DNA of 64,000 nt, taken from the NCBI RefSeq assembly GCF_020283565.1, contig NC_060060.1, positions 14,880,001-14,944,000 of the forward strand. Reading direction: 5' to 3'. The notes below the pieces were generated by a model, which was not told the origin of the DNA, did no database searches, and saw only the letters and a list, made by a program, of their open reading frames with translations. The translations under genes and the position numbers were made by a program. Shown here one piece after another: positions 22,459-34,003 of this stretch. Within the stretch, counting starts at the first letter, position 1, and the number at the start of each line of letters is the position of its first letter. The stretch comes from Trifolium pratense. Taxonomy: Eukaryota > Streptophyta > Magnoliopsida > Fabales > Fabaceae.

Positions 22459-24882
22459 AGGCATTATGTGCGCGCAACCGTTTTTTTCTCCAAATTTTGT
22501 CTATTGGCGCACGTAAATCAAGGGAAGACAAAAATAACTTTCCATAACTTCTCTATTACACGCTATCAACCCTCATATCATCATTATTCTTTTCCAAAAC
22601 CTTCAACTTCCTCTGAACTCCTTGCTGCGACCTGCAAACACAAACCATCATCTCAAATCATCAAAAACTTCAAAAACTTCAACAAATTCTTTGAGAAAAT
22701 GTCTCAATCTTCCGGTTCCGCTCAGATCAAAAACAAAATTGCTGATACTATGAAAACGAGATCAAAGTCTAAGAAGGAAGGAACAACTGTTGTGGTAGAT
22801 GCGATGCCTTTATCAAGTATTCCTGCAACTACTTCTAAGAAGAAGAAATCTGCAAAATCGTCTAAGAAAGTAAGTGAATCGTCTCCCTCTATTAAGTCTG
22901 ATTCTATTAAGTCTAAGAAGAAGAAACCCCAATCTCCTGTAAAAAGGGGTTTAAGCATGTCTGATCTGTACTTAAGTAAGAACTTTTCTGAAACGGCGAA
23001 TGTGGAATCGCATGATGTTGCCTCCGGCAAAAATGCGAATGTTGAATCGTCTGTTAAGTCTGTGTCTGACAAAATGAATCAAGAAAACCCTACTGTAGAG
23101 GAAAACCCTAGTTCTGTTGAAACCCTAGGAAAAACCCAAAATATTGCTGAGAATGTTGGTGTGACCAATCATCCGAGTGTTCCTGAGAATATGACAGTTC
23201 CCACGAATGTCATAACTGATGTTACTGAAAAATCTCAAGAAAAGGCTGTTGTAACCGATGCTCCAACCGGTGATGAACCATCCTCTATACCAACTGATGC
23301 TGAGAAGGATGTTGAAGCATCCAAAGGAGGATCTAGCCCACATGCTAACACTGCCACTGGGTCGTTTGGCAGTAGATCTAATACTGAAGCTTCCACTGAA
23401 GAGGAAGTAAACAAAGAAAGTACCCCTGAGGATGTGGCTGATTCTGAGCCAGAGAATGAAGCTGGTGAGGACTCTGAGAAAACCACCAATGAAGAACAGG
23501 ACATAGTGGATGTTGATGAAGTCCCCTCTGAAGAAGATCTGCAACCTCCACCTACTCAGAAAGGAATTGGGAGAAGACTGAGAAGCAGGACCACTACACC
23601 TGCACCTGCTGTTACCACTACCCCTGTTGTCACCAAGAACTCAAAGGACACTACTCTGAAGCCTGTCAAGTATGGTCCTAAGAAAGGATGGAGCAAGCCT
23701 ATACCTCCTCCTGAAAAGAATAAGGGTGTGCTGAAAAGGAAGAGTGCACCTTCAAGTGACTCTGAATTTGCAGCTGAAAAGGATGCCTCAAGCATCAAGC
23801 CTCCTGCTAAGAAGGCTATGTCTGCTAAGAAAGCCATGCCTCAATTTGTTACTCCTGACATTGAAGACTTTCCTTGTGACAATGTTTCATTTCATCTTCC
23901 ATCTTATGCTCAACGATGGGGAATCATTTGCAAAAGAAGATTGGCTCTGGAAAGGGAACTGGGCAAAGATATTCTGGAATGTGAAGAAATTGTAAGTTTG
24001 ATCAATGATGCTGGATTGATCAAAACTGTGTGGGGCTTAGGCTCCTGCTATGAAAAGCTGGTTAGGGAGTTTGTTGTCAACATTCCTATAGGTTGTGACA
24101 ATCCCTTGGATAAGGAGTTTCAGAAAGTCTTTGTTCGAGGAAAATGTGTTACTTTCTCCCCAAGTGTGATAAACAGGTTCCTGGGTAACTCTGATGAGCC
24201 ACACCCTGATATAGATGTGTCTGATAATGTGGTCTGCAGAACCATCACAGCTGATAAAGTGAAAACCTGGCCCAAGAAGAAGAAGGTACCAGCTGTCAAG
24301 CTAACCCAAAAGTATGCCATCTTGAATCGCATTGCTTCTGTCAACTGGGTCCCTACCACACATGCATCCGACATTGCAACAAATCTGGGTAAGCTCATTT
24401 ATATGATTGGTACTGGTACTAAGTTTAATGCTGGTCTATATATTTTCAATCAAGTTGTGCAGCATGCCAAGACCTCTGTCACCAAGCAACCCATTGCATT
24501 TCCAACCCTAATCTGTGACATCATCTTGTCCCAACATCCGAATATAAGGCATGAGGATGAGTCTGCTAAGAAAAGGGCAACTCCTCTGGCCATTCATCAG
24601 AAGCTGTTCAGTAAACAGCATGCTCCAGATATTGCTGGACCATCAAATGCTGCTGCTGACATTCCTATGACAAGGAAGGAGATGATTGCTATGCTGGAAG
24701 CAAACTGTAAAGAGCTAGATGAAAAGAAGTTACAGTTTGAAAGGATGATACATGCTCTCAGGGTTGAAGAGGCTGCAGCTCAAGCAGCTGATGCAGATGA
24801 TGATGATTCTAGTGGTGGAGAAGAAGCTGACTCAGATACTGAAGGAGAAGAAAGTGATTCCTCCCCAAGTGCTTCTGTGTAA
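22453..24882 (+). CDS. Envelope-like ORF of SIRE-type element, probably expressed by readthrough
   Basis: The frame stays open for 809 codons after the pol UAG, in the pol frame. The first in-frame ATG is at 22699 (MSQSSGSAQ, 727 residues), so an independent start is an alternative to readthrough. The first half is low-complexity, rich in Ser, Lys, Thr and Glu. From about 23870 there is a globular, conserved part with motifs such as DNVSFHLPSYAQRW, RRLALERELGKDIL and FVRGKCVTFSPSVIN. It resembles the putative plant transposon protein domain often annotated as envelope-like. A helical segment and an acidic Asp/Ser/Glu tail end it. I see no clear transmembrane segment, so the name envelope reflects position only. 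Function is unknown. Confidence 0.8.
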   Translation, partial: QLRHYVRATVFFSKFCLLAHVNQGKTKITFHNFSITRYQPSYHHYSFPKPSTSSELLAATCKHKPSSQIIKNFKNFNKFFEKMSQSSGSAQIKNKIADTMKTRSKSKKEGTTVVVDAMPLSSIPATTSKKKKSAKSSKKVSESSPSIKSDSIKSKKKKPQSPVKRGLSMSDLYLSKNFSETANVESHDVASGKNANVESSVKSVSDKMNQENPTVEENPSSVETLGKTQNIAENVGVTNHPSVPENMTVPTNVITDVTEKSQEKAVVTDAPTGDEPSSIPTDAEKDVEASKGGSSPHANTATGSFGSRSNTEASTEEEVNKESTPEDVADSEPENEAGEDSEKTTNEEQDIVDVDEVPSEEDLQPPPTQKGIGRRLRSRTTTPAPAVTTTPVVTKNSKDTTLKPVKYGPKKGWSKPIPPPEKNKGVLKRKSAPSSDSEFAAEKDASSIKPPAKKAMSAKKAMPQFVTPDIEDFPCDNVSFHLPSYAQRWGIICKRRLALERELGKDILECEEIVSLINDAGLIKTVWGLGSCYEKLVREFVVNIPIGCDNPLDKEFQKVFVRGKCVTFSPSVINRFLGNSDEPHPDIDVSDNVVCRTITADKVKTWPKKKKVPAVKLTQKYAILNRIASVNWVPTTHASDIATNLGKLIYMIGTGTKFNAGLYIFNQVVQHAKTSVTKQPIAFPTLICDIILSQHPNIRHEDESAKKRATPLAIHQKLFSKQHAPDIAGPSNAAADIPMTRKEMIAMLEANCKELDEKKLQFERMIHALRVEEAAAQAADADDDDSSGGEEADSDTEGEESDSSPSASV

Positions 24883-25547
24883 TTCTGATGGTTTCTTATT
24901 TGGATTTTGTTTCTTTGTTTTGCATGTCTGTGGGCTGAGCCCTGAATTTAGCACCTAGTGTGCATGGTTTGTAATATTTTGTCTGCACTTTATGTTCTGC
25001 TACTATCTGCACTGCGTTTGGACATTTTTATGCAGTTCCCATTTTGTCTATTTTGTGGCTAAAAAGGGGGAGTAGTTATTGTATGTATGCCATAATCGAT
25101 GCTGAGCCCTTGATGTGCCACCAGATGCTGGACCATCTGAATAATCTATGCATGAATTAAGGGGGAGTAAGATGAACTTTGTACTCGACTCTACCTTTGA
25201 GGGGGAGCAATATTTAGCACACAATGTGCTACTGCATGTTGAAGCATCATCTGTTCCTGAGAATTTATTTTTCTCAGCTTTGAGGGAATTTATTTTTCCC
25301 CAGTGTTTCTTTTATGAGAATCGTATACTCTCTACTGGCAAATTCCTGTGAGGCGAGTTGTGTTCACTATTCCGCTGTTGCATGCCTCTGAAGTTCTAAA
25401 TTGATACATATTAAAAATGCTATTTTTATATGAGGGGTTATTAAAACAAGCATGTTAAACTATTCTAATTTACTTCGAAGAAAAGGTAGCTTGTGTATCT
25501 CTCTAGAACGGTTGAAATAATCTTAGGATGTTTTAGCCAAAAATTGC
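24883..25547 (+). other. 3' untranslated region of SIRE-type element with internal polypurine tracts
   Basis: This is non-coding sequence between the envelope-like ORF and the polypurine tract. It contains three GGGGGAG tracts (within 25061-25072, 25161-25167 and 25201-25207) besides the terminal one. The minus-strand SIRE copy has matching CTCCCCC tracts at about 51412-51612. They may act as extra plus-strand priming sites, which is inference. Confidence 0.65.
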
Positions 25548-25560
25548 CAAAGGGGGAGAT
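25548..25560 (+). other. Polypurine tract of the intact SIRE-type element
   Basis: CAAAGGGGGAGAT directly precedes the 3' LTR, the expected plus-strand primer position. Confidence 0.85.
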
Positions 25561-26574
25561 TGTTGGCGTTGTATGGTTGGCCTCATTTTGCTAAAACATA
25601 TGATCTTTCCTGATGTGGAACTACATGCTTCCACCATCCAGTATAAGCAAGATGTTCGGTGCAATGCTTCAACATTGGATACCACATCCAGTAGGCCGGG
25701 CCTGTGTATGTTGAGATCTCGCGCCTAAGTTCTATTTATGGAATCCACAATAAATGGTCGTTTGTGATAAGGAGCGTTGTCACGCATAATTATTAATGGA
25801 TCTCGTGATCAAGTGTTGCTTGTTAATCAGATCTTCAAGTTAAGGAAACAAAACATTTGAATTAAAGATTATTTCCTGAAAGGAACCATTAATCATGCTG
25901 AGCTATTGAAGCCTAAATTGAAGACTTAGCCTGAGCTCGTGAAGGTTATTTAAAGAAGGTTGACTCCATTGTTCAAATCACTGAAACCAGAATTGAGTCT
26001 TACAAAGCGTGAGTTTAGGTTTTAGTATTGTGTTTATTGTGTTCTAAGTCTTGTGTTGATTTCCCACTAGACTAGGAACTGTGTGTTTGTGCATTGTAAT
26101 ATCTCTGGAGCTTCTAAGCAAGGAGATAGTGTGTGTATACCATTCCAAAGCTTTTAAGCACGGAAGTGGTGTGAGTGTTTTATGAAGTGTGTCTTCACAT
26201 ATTAAATCTTGTATTGTACGATCACAGTGGCTGTGGTCAAGAGGAGGTGAGTGGAGGTTCTCATACCTAGGTGTGTCTTAGGTAGGATATAGCACGGGTG
26301 GTGATTAGGTGAGAAGTCATAAACGGGAGGTTTATTGAGGGCTTCAAACTAATACTATCATAGTGGATTCTCTCCTGGATTGGTATCCCCCAGAGTAGGC
26401 TTATGCTGAACTGGGTTAACAAATTACTGTGTTAATTTACTTTCAGTTTTGTTTAGTTTATTATTCCTTGTGTATGCGCTGTTGGATGTTGGATCATTGA
26501 TTCACGCATTAAAAGTGAACTATAGTGGTGAAGCGTTGAGTACAACATCTTAATACTAGTGTGCCAGAATTTCA
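25561..26574 (+). repeat. 3' LTR of the intact SIRE-type element
   Basis: It is 1014 bp and identical to the 5' LTR by eye. It is followed by TSD AATTA, after which unit 4 sequence resumes. Confidence 0.95.
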
Positions 26575-26618
26575 AATTAAAAATATTAATTATTGAAATT
26601 AATATTTATAATTATAAG

Positions 26619-26973
26619 TTGTGTATTTTAGTCATTCCACATGATGTGAGGTCTGAACAAGTGTTCACATGTAAGAGGCAATCTTCATCTTACAGGTCAG
26701 TTTTAGATTGTTGATTTCGGCCCAAGTCTCAATTATAAGTCGGTATCAGAGCCTCTCCACGATTCCTTGTGCCACTCGTTATCAGGTTTTCGCCATCGGG
26801 TCATCCACTATTTATATCCACCCATCTAGCCCAATAACAATAGTGTTGGACGTAATGACATGTGTTTAGAAGCCCCACATCGAATGTGACTTGGTTTGGA
26901 CAAGTGTTTATAAGTAAAAGACAATCTTCATCTTGCATTATGATTTTATAAGGTTGAGTTAGACACATCTTTA
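26619..26973 (+). mobile_element. TRIM-like remnant in unit 4
   Basis: This is the duplicate of the unit 1 element, with the primer-site-like sequence at 26742-26753. Confidence 0.5.
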
Positions 26974-28238
26974 AATTCAAATCAAATTTTTTTTGTTGGG
27001 TTTTACTCCTTGCACTTTGAAAAATATTAGTTTTGGTCCTCAACATTAGTGAGTCTATTAAAAAAAGTGAAACTCAACAAATTGCCACCTCACCCGGCTC
27101 AATCATTTCATACCACATAGCATGGTAAAATTGTTTTTTTAAATTTAATTAAATCAAATAATAAAGTTTATTTACAACTTTTTTTAATTATTATTACTAG
27201 TGGCTAGATGAGAAGGTTGCATGCTCGTCTATGTGATCCGCATTTCCTATTATGCTAACTTATGTTGAAGATATTCTAAAATTTTTATACATCTATTTTT
27301 TTATGAATAGTTGGCTTTTAGAAAATAACAAATTAAGTCACATAGGGCGTTGAATTAAATGCAAAAATTATTAAGTGAAAATGTAGACATCTGATCAGAT
27401 TGACTATCTTCATTATTAACTGAGATATATACACGTCATAATAATAGAAAATGCGGTCAAAATATCTTGTCCCCGTCTGTCCACATTTTTTATTTTGGTA
27501 ACGTATGTAAACAATTGTTATAAAGAGTTTATAACAGATCAACGACGTTCTTTAAGATAAAGCCCCTACAACCGGAAACTACAAAATAAGAGATTAACTA
27601 TTCGCTCACCCTAGAAATCCATACAAGCCCCCTAAAATTACTAAATTAACCCTCTCATTTTTTAGGATGCGAGCACTTTTCACACTTTAAGTAGCGAGTG
27701 ACAATATTTTTAACTCAAACCCAGCGTCTGCGCCCCCATTGATGGAAACAATCATGAAAAAAAGGACTTTGCATCCTAGAATACATTTAAAGACCCCTTT
27801 TTCAACAAAATTACCTAATTCTTAAATTTTATCTTATGAAAATTTTGTGACAAAAATAGAGTCACATATCAATGTTTTTCTCTCTAAATTTGTGATATTT
27901 GATTTCAGTTTTTTTTACTAGTGTTAAATAAAATTGTTACCGAAAGTTATCTTGATATGGTTAAAGTAGTCATGTTATATTAAATTTATCTTCTTGTTTT
28001 TTTTTTCTGTAAAACAAAATTTTAGATATGTCGAGACTCACCCCATAAACAATAAGGAAGAAGCACCAACCTTAATGACGATTTATGTATAACCTTATAA
28101 TTGTAGGAATCCAGATGTAAACAAAATTACACAAGACAATAATAAAGTGAACAATTATCTTAATTTGACTAGTTGTTTTATTGTTTTATTATTGGTACAA
28201 TGATTATAACCATTTCATGACGAATCAAACTTTGAATC

Positions 28239-28635
28239 TTAATTCATATAAAAATATGTAGTCCTGGGATGTCCTACACCAGGTGGGCTAGGTCCCGAAT
28301 CTGTTGGAAAGAAAGTGTCATCACCACCCTTATTAGGATGCCCTACACCAAGTGGGCTAGGTCCCGAATCTGTTGGAAAGATAGTGTCATCACCACCCTT
28401 ATTAGGATGTCCTACACCAGGTGGGCTAGGTCCCGAATCTGTTGGAAAGAAAGTGTCATCACCACCCTTATTAGGATGTCCTACACCAGGTGGGCTAGGT
28501 CCCGAATCTGTTGGAAAGAAAGTGTCATCACCACCCTTATTAGGATGTCCTACACCAGGTGGGTTAGGTCCCGAATCTGTTGGAAAGAAAGTGCCATCAC
28601 CACCCTTATTAGGATGTCCTACACCAGGTAGGCTT
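28239..28635 (-). pseudogene. Peptide gene 4, severed 3' part (end of repeat 10 plus five repeats)
   Basis: This is the C-terminal piece of the fourth CEP/PIP-like precursor, cut from its start by the LTR element inserted at 28636. It contains the end of repeat 10 (reading LPGVGH), five further 23-residue repeats and the same tail as the other genes. It has no start codon or signal segment of its own. Three of these six motifs differ in the core (LPG, SGPNPP, SPLGVGH), unlike genes 1-3, where the core never changes. Together with 36571-37341 the gene once had 15 repeats. Confidence 0.9.
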
Positions 28636-31207
28636 TGTAACACCCAAACCCGTTATTTAATTAACTCTGCCTTTATAAAATCTTTTTCGAAAATACGCAG
28701 CGGAAAAATTGAAAATCTGATTTATAAAGCGCTGGTTTGAATATCACAAACTTCATTCAAAGATAATACTAATACATTTATCTAGTAAAATATTCGAATG
28801 AACTAAAAACAAAACCTCGCATCGAACGATGCGTTATTAGTTATACAAAACGGATACTTTTCAAATGAAAGCTTAAGACCAACAGAGTATACTAAGAGGA
28901 CTACATGCATATACATATAAAAACCCCTTTTTCCCGTGTCTCAATCAGAGCAGAGCTTCACCATTGCACTCGGACGAGGCTAACACATAACCTGTCAACC
29001 TGGACCCCCAAAGGTCCAGCAATTAACACAAAGCAGAGAGTTAGAAAACATAAACATAAATATAAGTGTGAGTAGTATACTACACACTTCACACGCTATC
29101 ATACATTTCTAACTCACGCACATACATCGTCAAATACGACTACCAATTAATCATTCATTTACAAACACACCAATCATATAGTTTCACGTCTTCTCGGACA
29201 CTACCAAAGTGTTCATTTTATAGTCATGACGGACTCTACACTTGTTCATTTTATAGTCATGACGGACTCTACTCACATACCAAGACATGGCAACAATCAC
29301 GGTATTAAACAATTAGTAAATACCAAAGCTTAACACATACGGAAAACACATTACAATCCAAACAGATAATGTCACACAACAATTATCAAGTATATGTACA
29401 TTTACCCTAATGCAATCTAATGCCATTTACTCATATCATGTCCCCTAGACACAACTAATGCATGTGGTACCATTTCCACGTTGTTCAGATTTCAGTCATG
29501 ACGGACTGTTCAGATTATAGTCATGCACGGACTGTTCAGATTATAGTCATGCACGGACTCTACATCAGTTTTACATCATGTTGGATGCTGGTCAACTTAG
29601 ACCATCTCATTCAGTTTTACATCGTTGCTGGATGGTGTCAGTTTTAGATCATGCAGGATCATCATCAATACAGTTTTAAATCATGTCGGATCTCGGTTAT
29701 CATCAACCATCTCTCCCATAAGAGGAGTCACACAGTTTTATATCATGTTTGGATATGGGCTCCAGATCTCGGATAACATAAACCCATCTTCGGCCACTTT
29801 TCATAAACATAAACCATTTTCATCAATTATTGGAATTCACATGATTCCCATAACACAATTATTCATGAATGCATGATTACTTTTAAACACATCAAATACA
29901 TGACGCTATCTAGCTCGAAGCTATTCATTCACTGATGCGGAAACACAATTCCAACATCGAACACATTAGGATAACACAATATCCTATCACTCCAATCATA
30001 ATTATTCACATGATAATTATCTGCATACTCATTTTATACACACAAGGTTTCATTTACACTTATGTCATAAAACATACCTCATTCTCTTATCATCGTAAAT
30101 TAATGATAAACCATCACATTGCTTACTTTAAACTGCAACTTATTGCATACACGTTTATCAATCATATAACGATTAACAATAAGCATTAACAACATCAACA
30201 TGTATCAACAAACATGTAAGGATACCCTTAAACCATGTTACAAGTGCCTAATTACACTTACGAACATCAACAAAAATTGCTGTCACAGAGGCCTTCGCTA
30301 AGCGAGGGCTTAGCGAGACATGGCGAACCTCACCAGGAAGTCACCTGCTCATGGCGAGCATTGGCAAGCTTCAGCGAACATGTTCGCTACAGCGAACTCC
30401 TGGTCGCTTAGCGAACTACACCAGAAAAATATCTGTTCTTGAGTTTTCCAAAGGCGGTTTAACATGGAATCCACTCAAAAATCCATCTAGACATGTTATA
30501 AATTCTTATAAACAGCTAATTCAAGCATATATGGTATCTATGAACATTAATTAACACTCACAAACACCCACATACATCACACTTACAAATTCATACCAAT
30601 TTCTTGCATTTTAAGCAAGTTTAACAAAACATGCAAATCATTGATCAAACATCTACATATACCCACTTTCAACTCCCCAAAGTTGTTTACCTCATCTACC
30701 ATGAGTTCACTACACATGTTAGGATCAAAAGAATCCATTTTCCATTAAGAAAATCACCCACAAAACCTACAAGAAAATAGAGTGGAAAGAGTTTGGGAAT
30801 GGAGGAATCGACATCCTCCCCTCTTTCGAATCACTCACGAATATGTAATCTAACTCTCGTACCTTAGCTCGACGAATCCACAAGCTTGCTCTTCTCTTTC
30901 TCTCCCACGAGCTCTCCCTCTCCCTCATGAGCTCCTCCTCTTGCTCTTTCTCAAGAATTGTAACTTATGAGACTATTCATGGTTTGACTTGGCTACTTAT
31001 AGAGCTCCCATTGTTCTCATGGATCCAAGCCCACTTGGCTTAGGCCCAATGCCTATCCCACGCCCAAAGGCCCAAACAACATAACTTCTCGCTCATTAAC
31101 TTACGTTCTCGCTAACTGATTATTCGCCGCTTAATAATTTAATTATAAATCACGCCCTCGCGTAATAAAATAATTAAATAACGAATACTAAATTTTGGGT
31201 CGTTACA
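28636..31207 (-). repeat. LTR of LARD-like element (left copy, 3' LTR of the element)
   Basis: The ends are TGTAACACC...CGTTACA. It contains degenerate tandem modules of the type GTCATGACGGACT and CAGTTTTACATCATG between about 29220 and 29760. A hairpin with 9-bp arms TCGCTAAGC and GCTTAGCGA lies at 30295-30316. No coding sequence is supported. Confidence 0.92.
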
Positions 31208-34003
31208 ACTCTACCCCCCTTAAAAGATTTTCGCCCTCGAAAATTACCCGACTAAAACACAACTCCGGATAAACTCCCTCATCCGGCTTTCTAATTTCCA
31301 ACTTGCATTCTAACCAACGGGTTTTCTAGTCATAATACCTTAACCGATACGGTCTCTTACACAAACTCCGATTCAAATTCACACTTCTTCCGGATTCGTA
31401 CCAACAAAACATACAAACTCCAAACCAAACCAAGTTTGACAAAATCAGTCAATCCCAATCGACACAATCTCGTCTACTCATCAACAATAGATCAAGGACA
31501 GCTAATCCCTTGATTTGTCGATAGATAGTCAACAATCGTGATGATGGCATAAACCATTCTCATCAAACTACTTAAAACTTTCTCTTAACATCTTACGGTA
31601 CTCACAGCACCGCCCCAAAAACAAATTCTACTCCGTCTAATGCACTCCGAAAAGACACCTCTGTTGCATATTCCGCAACTCCTTAAGTTCCATAGGTTCT
31701 CAACATTTTCTTAAATCGTTTCACTGTGCCGAATCTCATTCCAACTATTCATTCGGTAGCACAACCTCTACACTCATCTGCTGTCTAACTTCTCAAATTT
31801 CTTAACACATGCCAAAAATATACTATCCAACCGTCAAATTCCTTTTTTCCTTGCAATTCCCCAAATCATTGCGTCGAACATTCAACATAACTGTTTTATT
31901 TTCCAAATAATCTCTTATCCAATTTCTGACTTCCTTAACATGACCTTCCCGATATCATTTCCCGTCGAAATATTCTTATCCAAAATACTACCTTAAGTCA
32001 CTCGTCGACTCACTATCATTTCATCGTCCATGATGAAAATATCCAAAATATTTTATTTCCTTACCACATAGTATTACTATACTACTCAAACATATACGAT
32101 GTTCCCAACATCACTTAGTCTCCACCGACTTTTTCCATTCCATAAAGAATTTTCCAATTGCTACAAAACATCTCTGATACTTACTTCAAGCATCACTTCC
32201 AAATTCTCAACACACATTTTCCAAACACAACAATCACTTATGTGTGAGATAGTCCTTTCCGCAAATTCTTACTTGACATAAGTCACTTTCTTACGTCTCT
32301 CTAATACTCGTGCTCGACACGTTTCCAAAGGCTAACTTTCTTATCCCCAAACACCCAAAGGTAACACTTCGCGCTTAGTTTCTCAAATCCTTCCAAGAAA
32401 TGACTACTCGGTTCAAACATACTCAACCTTTATAAATCCTTCCTAGGCTCTTCTTGATCACCTAGTAATTCTGTATTTAAATCTCAGCTACTATTAAAAG
32501 TTGATTTCCAAACAACCATGATCTCCGTCTTGTTGATTCCAACACAACTCTCATCAGATTCCTCTGAAAACTTTTCATCAACAAAGCTTCCATCTTTATC
32601 ACTCTTCCTCCTCTTTGAGGATGAACCATCAAGTGAAAGACAACCAAACAATGGAACATTCTTGCTACGAGTTCCGCTAGAAACACCACCAGTCCCACTT
32701 AACTTAACCCTCAAGGTACTCACCATTCGCATACTCGTCGTATGATCATCACTAGGTTTTCTTACCCTTGACGCACACGTCTTCTCCGTTTCCCAGCAAC
32801 GGTGTTCACTTAACATTCAATCTGCTCCATCGTTCCCCAATGGCCACATTCTCCCTACGGCTAAACAACTTCATTCCGACTCACTCCGAAATGATCATCT
32901 GATACTTCCTCCAAAATATTCTCCAAATAAGAACTCCACTTCGAACAATGCTACTCAATCTTAAACAATCCACTTCAAGAACATCTCTATTCGTCCTTAC
33001 TTCTCGCGTTCGAAACATCTTGGAGAGACAAAATCTTCTCCCCCACTTATCTCAAACCCACCTTTACACTTCCACTAGAATATCCGGTGTAAACACCTAG
33101 TCATTCTATCGATTCTAAATATATTCTCCCAAAAGAATCTAGTACCGACAACATTCACATGTGTGTCGCATACAAGGGTAAACGTAACGCATTAAACCTA
33201 GACATCTACACAAATATCCTGTACAGTCCTCTTGACATATACGCCACTACGCAAATACATAAGTATTCTATTCCCCACATATACTAGTGTAACAACCTTC
33301 ATACCAACTAGTATACGTAAACACAACAACATGTCAATACATATATTTATAACTAAAATATATGTAAGACAACAAAACATCCATGTACACAAGGCATCGA
33401 GTCAAGTACATGCATTACATTTCATTTGCTCGCATACTTACAACATCTACTCAAACATGTATAAAACATAGCATGTTCTCAAACAAGTTCTCATCATGAG
33501 AATACATTCACATAGTTCAATTAAAGAACCACACTAAGTACTAGTAATCAATCTACCACATGTTATAAACAAACATATAACAACACACATTAGGATCTAG
33601 TTACATCCTACTCCTCTCTCACTCTAGTGAAAATTTCATTTTCACTTACTCAAAAGATAATAATCTTATATTTTCAACAAAATCTTCATCACATGCAGTT
33701 TTACATCATGCTGGATCATCAACAATACAGTTTTACATCATGTCGAATCATCAACAATTAGCAATAAGCATCTACAAACCAAAAGCTCAAACCACACAAA
33801 TTTTTAAAACTTTAAGCATAAAAATACACAACCACTACTTAACTTGATAACTTATAACAATGATAAGTATCAATCGCATCAAGTACACAAAACAAGAAAA
33901 GACAGACACAACTGGCACACACGCTCACTCGATCTGACTGCACAGAACGGCTCTGATTGACACATAACCTCACAGTCCGAAGACAACTGCTCTGATACCA
34001 CTT
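31208..34003 (-). other. Internal region of the LARD-like element, no coding domain seen
   Basis: Next to the left LTR the minus strand has a purine tract (AAGGGGGGTAG, about 31210-31221), the expected polypurine tract. Near 33696-33750 two CAGTTTTACATCATG modules repeat those of the LTR. Small ORFs, such as one of 110 codons at 32484-32816 on the minus strand, show no recognisable retroelement domain. Confidence 0.8.
33989..34000 (-). other. Primer-binding site of the LARD-like element
   Basis: The minus strand reads TGGTATCAGAGC three bases from the LTR at 34004, the initiator tRNA-Met type. Confidence 0.88.

Larger units (their letters stand above)
16508..26574 (+). mobile_element. Intact SIRE/Maximus-type Ty1-copia retrotransposon
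   Basis: The element is 10,067 bp with TSD AATTA (16503-16507 and 26575-26579). Its 1014-bp LTRs are identical by eye, so insertion was very recent. The order is 5' LTR, primer-binding site, gag-pol ORF, in-frame envelope-like ORF after a leaky UAG, a long 3' region with several GGGGGAG tracts, polypurine tract and 3' LTR. The domain order (integrase before reverse transcriptase) defines Ty1-copia. The large gag with two zinc knuckles and the extra 3' ORF point to the SIRE/Maximus lineage. The gag-pol frame is uninterrupted, so the copy may be functional. Confidence 0.95.

Noticed and set aside
22468..22698. Independent start of the envelope-like ORF at 22468
   Set aside because: That codon is GTG. 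The first ATG in frame is 22699, or the region is reached by readthrough from pol.
29462..30554. Paired 61-, 83-, 84- and 67-codon ORFs in both LARD LTRs
   Set aside because: They are identical because the LTRs are duplicates. They have low complexity and no recognisable domain.
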